Below are positions 61,438-64,000 of a stretch of DNA of 64,000 nucleotides, piece by piece. The notes beneath the pieces were generated by a model. It ran no database searches and was not told where the DNA came from. It saw only the letters and a program-made list of their open reading frames with translations. Source of the stretch: an uncultured Eubacteriales bacterium (GTDB lineage Bacteria; Bacillota; Clostridia; Oscillospirales; CAG-272); contig URPL01000002.1 of assembly GCA_900549725.1 (NCBI GenBank), positions 62,001 through 126,000 on the forward strand, read 5' to 3'. How positions within the stretch are numbered: position 1 is the stretch's first letter; the number at the start of each line of letters is the position of its first letter. The translations under genes and the position numbers were made by a program.

Positions 61438-62532
61438 TCATGCCCGCTGCGAGGCAACGGAATAACCGTCGAGATGCTGCGCATCGCCCTTTCGCATATG
61501 CAGCACCGCGGGGCCGAAAAGCTGCAGCTGCGTGCCGTCTCCCTGCAAAAAGACGAAATGATCGCTGTATACAAGGTCTTCGATACGGAACAAGTGCATA
61601 GGGTCATACCCGCAAACGGCGGAGGGAAGCGGATGATAGACGGCGCCTTGCAGAAAATCGAAAACAGTTTTTTCCCGCGCGGCGCGCAGCGCTGCGAGCG
61701 CGGGCGCAATCCACGCGGCGCGCGGGATATCGGCGGAAGCATCGACGGCAAAGCGCCCGGCAGGCGCGGGGCACGGTTCATTTGCGGACGAAAACGCGGC
61801 AATGCTTTGCGCATAAGCGCTCTCGGTGCTTCGAAGGTCGTTTTTCAAAGGGATTCCGAGGCGGGCAAGACAGAGGAAAAACAGGGCGCCGCTGAAATAG
61901 CAAATGCGTCTTGCGTCGAATAAAAGAGGCAATTCGGCACGCAAAGCCTCGCAGGTCTTGGCGACCATTTCGCGGTATTTCTCTTCGTTGATGCGGCGCA
62001 GCGCGCAAAGCCCCGCATATTCCGCCATGCCCTCTATGGTTTCCGTGCGCAGCTGCTGTGCAAACAGCTCCGGCTGCAGTGTCGCGCGGGCGGAGCGCAG
62101 CGCGACGAAACGGGCAAAGGCTGCGCCGTCACATTGTGTATATGCATCGGCGAGCGCGAGATTTTCTTCGTGCTGCATTTGATAAAACGCCTCGGAGGCA
62201 AGTGTGAGCATGGCAAGATCCGAGGGGAAGCGCCTCTCTCCGTTTGCAAACTGATGGCAATGAAACATTTCGTGCACAAGAGAATAGGAAAGCAGCTCGG
62301 GATCGGTCACAGGGTCGTCCTCCAAATTCCAGATGGCAAGATAAGAGCCCTGCCAGGGAATTGCCGTATTGCCGAGAAATTCTTCGCGATACGGCATGCA
62401 GGCGCCGTCCATGCAGATCTGCGACGCGGTATACAGCGCGAAGGGATAGGGGCGAAAGCCGGGAACCGACGCGGAAAAATCAATGGCTTGCAAAATATTC
62501 GAGATTGCCCGGGAAAGCTTTGGTAAATTCAC
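61438..62532 (-). CDS. Putative zinc metallopeptidase (HExxH, gluzincin-like), unknown role
   Basis: A GTG at 62532 preceded by AGAGGA is the likely start, giving 364 residues. The zinc motif is HEMFH (His 87, Glu 88, His 91), and ETIEGMAEYA (about 164-172) would supply the third ligand Glu, in the spacing of gluzincin peptidases. There is no signal peptide, so it is probably cytoplasmic. The C-terminal 150 residues contain no recognised domain. It is the only gene between the PDZ protein and the divergent EamA transporter. I do not recognise a named family. Confidence 0.65.
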   Translation of the reverse strand: MNLPKLSRAISNILQAIDFSASVPGFRPYPFALYTASQICMDGACMPYREEFLGNTAIPWQGSYLAIWNLEDDPVTDPELLSYSLVHEMFHCHQFANGERRFPSDLAMLTLASEAFYQMQHEENLALADAYTQCDGAAFARFVALRSARATLQPELFAQQLRTETIEGMAEYAGLCALRRINEEKYREMVAKTCEALRAELPLLFDARRICYFSGALFFLCLARLGIPLKNDLRSTESAYAQSIAAFSSANEPCPAPAGRFAVDASADIPRAAWIAPALAALRAAREKTVFDFLQGAVYHPLPSAVCGYDPMHLFRIEDLVYSDHFVFLQGDGTQLQLFGPAVLHMRKGDAQHLDGYSVASQRA

Positions 62533-62612
62533 GAAAAGGTCCTCTTTTCTTTTTTTCGTTTTTTCAGTATAGCAGAAATGACAGGTTTTTGCAAACAGAA
62601 GCGGCAAAAGGG

Positions 62613-62641
62613 TTGAGAAAACGGGAGTGCCGTGCTACAAT
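62613..62641 (+). promoter_or_regulatory. Promoter of the EamA transporter gene
   Basis: TTGAGA (62613-62618) and TACAAT (62636-62641) are 17 bases apart, 35 bp before the start codon. Confidence 0.7.
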
Positions 62642-62676
62642 GAAAAAAGCGACGGAAAAAGAGGGTGCATCAAAAA

Positions 62677-63561
62677 ATGTGGGTGTTATTTGCGTTCGGC
62701 TCCGCGCTGTTTGCGGGGCTAACGGCGGTGCTGGCGAAATGCGGGATCCGAAAAACGGATTCGGACGCGGCAACGGCAATTCGCACCGTTGTGGTGCTGC
62801 TGTTTTCCTGGGGGATGGTGTTTCTCGTCGGCTCGGCGAAAACCATCTCCGCGCTGGACGGGAAAACATGGCTATTTTTGATTTTATCCGGCCTTGCGAC
62901 GGGCGCCTCCTGGCTGTGCTATTTTCGGGCACTGCAGCAGGGCGATGTGAACAAGGTGGTGCCGATTGACAAATCGTCCACGATTCTGACCATTTTACTG
63001 GCGCTGATTTTTCTCGGAGAGCCGATCACATGGCTCGGCGCGATAGCCGTCGTTCTCATCGGTGTGGGCACCTTTTTCATGATTGAGAAAAAAGCCGCGG
63101 CGGAGCAGCCCGGCGCAAAGACAGGCAAAAAGGGCGTTTGGCTGATTTATGCAGTGCTGAGCGCCGTGTTTGCCAGCCTGTGCTCCATTCTCGGGAAAAT
63201 CGGGATCGCAGGGGTGGAATCCAACCTCGGCACGGCGATTCGCACCGGCGTTGTTTTGCTGATGGCATGGCTTGTGGTATTTGTCAAGGGCAAGGGGGGC
63301 ACGCTGCGCAAAATCCAGGGGAAAGAGCTGCTTTTCATTTGCCTGTCCGGTGTTGCAACGGGTGCTTCCTGGCTGTGCTATTATAAAGCGCTGCAGGACG
63401 GTCTTGCAAGCGTTGTTGTGCCGATCGATAAGCTGAGCATTTTGGTTTCGGTCGGGTTTTCCGCCGCGGTATTTCACGAAAGGCTGACAAAAAAGGCGGC
63501 GATCGGGCTTTTGTTGATTGTTGCGGGCACGCTTCTTTTGCTTGTGAAGCTGCCTTCCTGA
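62677..63561 (+). CDS. EamA-family (drug/metabolite) transporter
   Basis: The ATG at 62677 gives 294 residues with about ten membrane helices in two EamA repeats. Each repeat carries a GLATGASWLCYFRALQ or GVATGASWLCYYKALQ signature and a VVPIDK motif after it. The repeat architecture is that of small-molecule exporters and importers of the DMT superfamily; the substrate is unknown. An N-terminal extension from a GTG at 62665 is less likely. A terminator follows. Confidence 0.9.
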   Translation: MWVLFAFGSALFAGLTAVLAKCGIRKTDSDAATAIRTVVVLLFSWGMVFLVGSAKTISALDGKTWLFLILSGLATGASWLCYFRALQQGDVNKVVPIDKSSTILTILLALIFLGEPITWLGAIAVVLIGVGTFFMIEKKAAAEQPGAKTGKKGVWLIYAVLSAVFASLCSILGKIGIAGVESNLGTAIRTGVVLLMAWLVVFVKGKGGTLRKIQGKELLFICLSGVATGASWLCYYKALQDGLASVVVPIDKLSILVSVGFSAAVFHERLTKKAAIGLLLIVAGTLLLLVKLPS

Positions 63562-63571
63562 AAAAACAAAT

Positions 63572-63597
63572 CAGGCTGCGAGGTCGTTCGCAGCCTG
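63572..63597. terminator. Bidirectional terminator
   Basis: CAGGCTGCGA (63572-63581) pairs with TCGCAGCCTG (63588-63597), followed by TGTTTT rightward and preceded by AAAAAACAAAT. It separates the EamA gene from the convergent membrane-protein gene. Confidence 0.85.
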
Positions 63598-63601
63598 TGT
63601 T

Positions 63602-64000
63602 TTATCGGGGTTTGCGCGGAAGCATTCGGGTTGCCTTATGAAACAGGTAGCGCACGGGCAGCAGCAGTGCGCCGCCGAGCAAAAATGCCACGAACGGAAA
63701 CAGCGCCGGGAAGCACCAAAGCAGCAGCGCGCAAAATCCGCCGAGCGCACCGCCGCGCAGCGCCGCGCGCAGAAGGCATGCCCACCCGTCGCGGTAGTGC
63801 ACGGCGGAAAAAGCGGCAAAGCGGCACAGAAGCACTTCAAGCAAGCCCCCGAGCAGCACGGCGCAAAATGCCGCAATGCCGTATGGTGCGCCTTTTACAA
63901 AAAAGGAAAGCGCCAGCGCCGACAGGCAGGAGAGCGCGATCCCGAGAAAACGCGGGTAGCTTTGTGAGAAAAGCAGCTTGTAGATGCGAACGGTGTCATG
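63602..64000 (-). CDS. Polytopic membrane protein, 3' part only (start outside the window)
   Basis: A leftward frame enters at the window end and continues to 63602 for 132 residues: KLLFSQSYPRFLGIAL, then four strongly hydrophobic helices including FCAVLLGGLLEVLLCRFAAF and LLLWCFPALFPFVAFLLGGA, ending in a basic tail. The size and the four-helix arrangement recall AtpI (ATP synthase subunit I), but no diagnostic motif is seen, so I leave it unnamed. The C-terminus lies near a bidirectional terminator shared with the EamA gene. Confidence 0.7.
   Translation of the reverse strand, partial: HDTVRIYKLLFSQSYPRFLGIALSCLSALALSFFVKGAPYGIAAFCAVLLGGLLEVLLCRFAAFSAVHYRDGWACLLRAALRGGALGGFCALLLWCFPALFPFVAFLLGGALLLPVRYLFHKATRMLPRKPR

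Overview
The window looks like a chromosomal segment of a moderately GC-rich, Gram-positive, spore-former-related bacterium of the Clostridia, most likely in the Oscillospirales/Ruminococcaceae area. The evidence is the DnaD/DnaI primosome pair, RemA, YicC, an RsgA-PrkC-PrpC block, SpoVT, a DUF6440 protein, teichoic-acid-type genes, and promoters of the TTGACA-17-TATAAT type with strong AGGAGG-like ribosome binding sites. There is no rRNA, CRISPR array, intact transposase or integrase. Two perfect 16-bp parS sites at 563 and 809 and a ParB/Noc-type protein at 32.5-33.5 kb suggest a position near the chromosome-segregation (origin-proximal) region. No dnaA or parA is present.

Layout. 0-4.5 kb: the tail of a cysteine desulfurase, then a leftward set (dnaD-dnaI-CDF transporter-YpsA-like SLOG protein). 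4.6-8.5 kb: a candidate structured RNA, an orphan glycyl-radical enzyme and a membrane-anchored PPIase-like foldase, both leftward. 8.7-11.1 kb: a GH31 glycosidase. 11.2-24.4 kb: one long rightward housekeeping operon (yicC-remA-gmk-rpoZ-priA-def-fmt-yugP-rsmB-rlmN-prpC-prkC-rsgA) behind a TTGACA-17-TAAAAT promoter. 24.6-27.7 kb: tRNA-Ser(GCU), a decayed sigma-like gene, an ECF sigma factor with an RsgI-type anti-sigma carrying PepSY repeats, and the 3' half of a tRNA-Arg. This has the look of a decayed integration locus. 28-33.5 kb: leftward accessory genes (a large zinc-ribbon membrane protein, a C39-like lipoprotein, small unknowns, ParB/Noc). 33.8-38.4 kb: L-fucose isomerase, a small helical protein, YqeG and a (Re)-citrate synthase-like enzyme. 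38.6-46.9 kb: a rightward operon-like run (prfA-sua5-hisS-coaE-lytic transglycosylase-M18 aminopeptidase-P1B ATPase).

47.4-59.6 kb is an envelope-polymer locus. Leftward are an MBOAT O-acyltransferase and its DHHW partner. Rightward are a CrtO-type acyltransferase-like membrane protein, an MGDG-synthase-like glycolipid glycosyltransferase, tRNA-Val(CAC) with a 168-bp tandem repeat that duplicates its 3' end, a CDP-glycerol glycerophosphotransferase-like enzyme, and two tandem ~920-residue proteins. Each of these two fuses a YidC/Oxa1-type insertase module to an LTA-synthase/alkaline-phosphatase-superfamily domain. Their first 1.16 kb are almost identical (4 mismatches seen), while the catalytic halves have diverged. 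I regard this pair as the most novel system in the window.

59.6-64 kb holds SpoVT, a PDZ membrane protein interrupted by an in-frame amber codon, a gluzincin-like HExxH protein, an EamA transporter and the end of a polytopic membrane protein.

All family assignments are from reading the sequence, without database searches. Promoters are pattern matches only.
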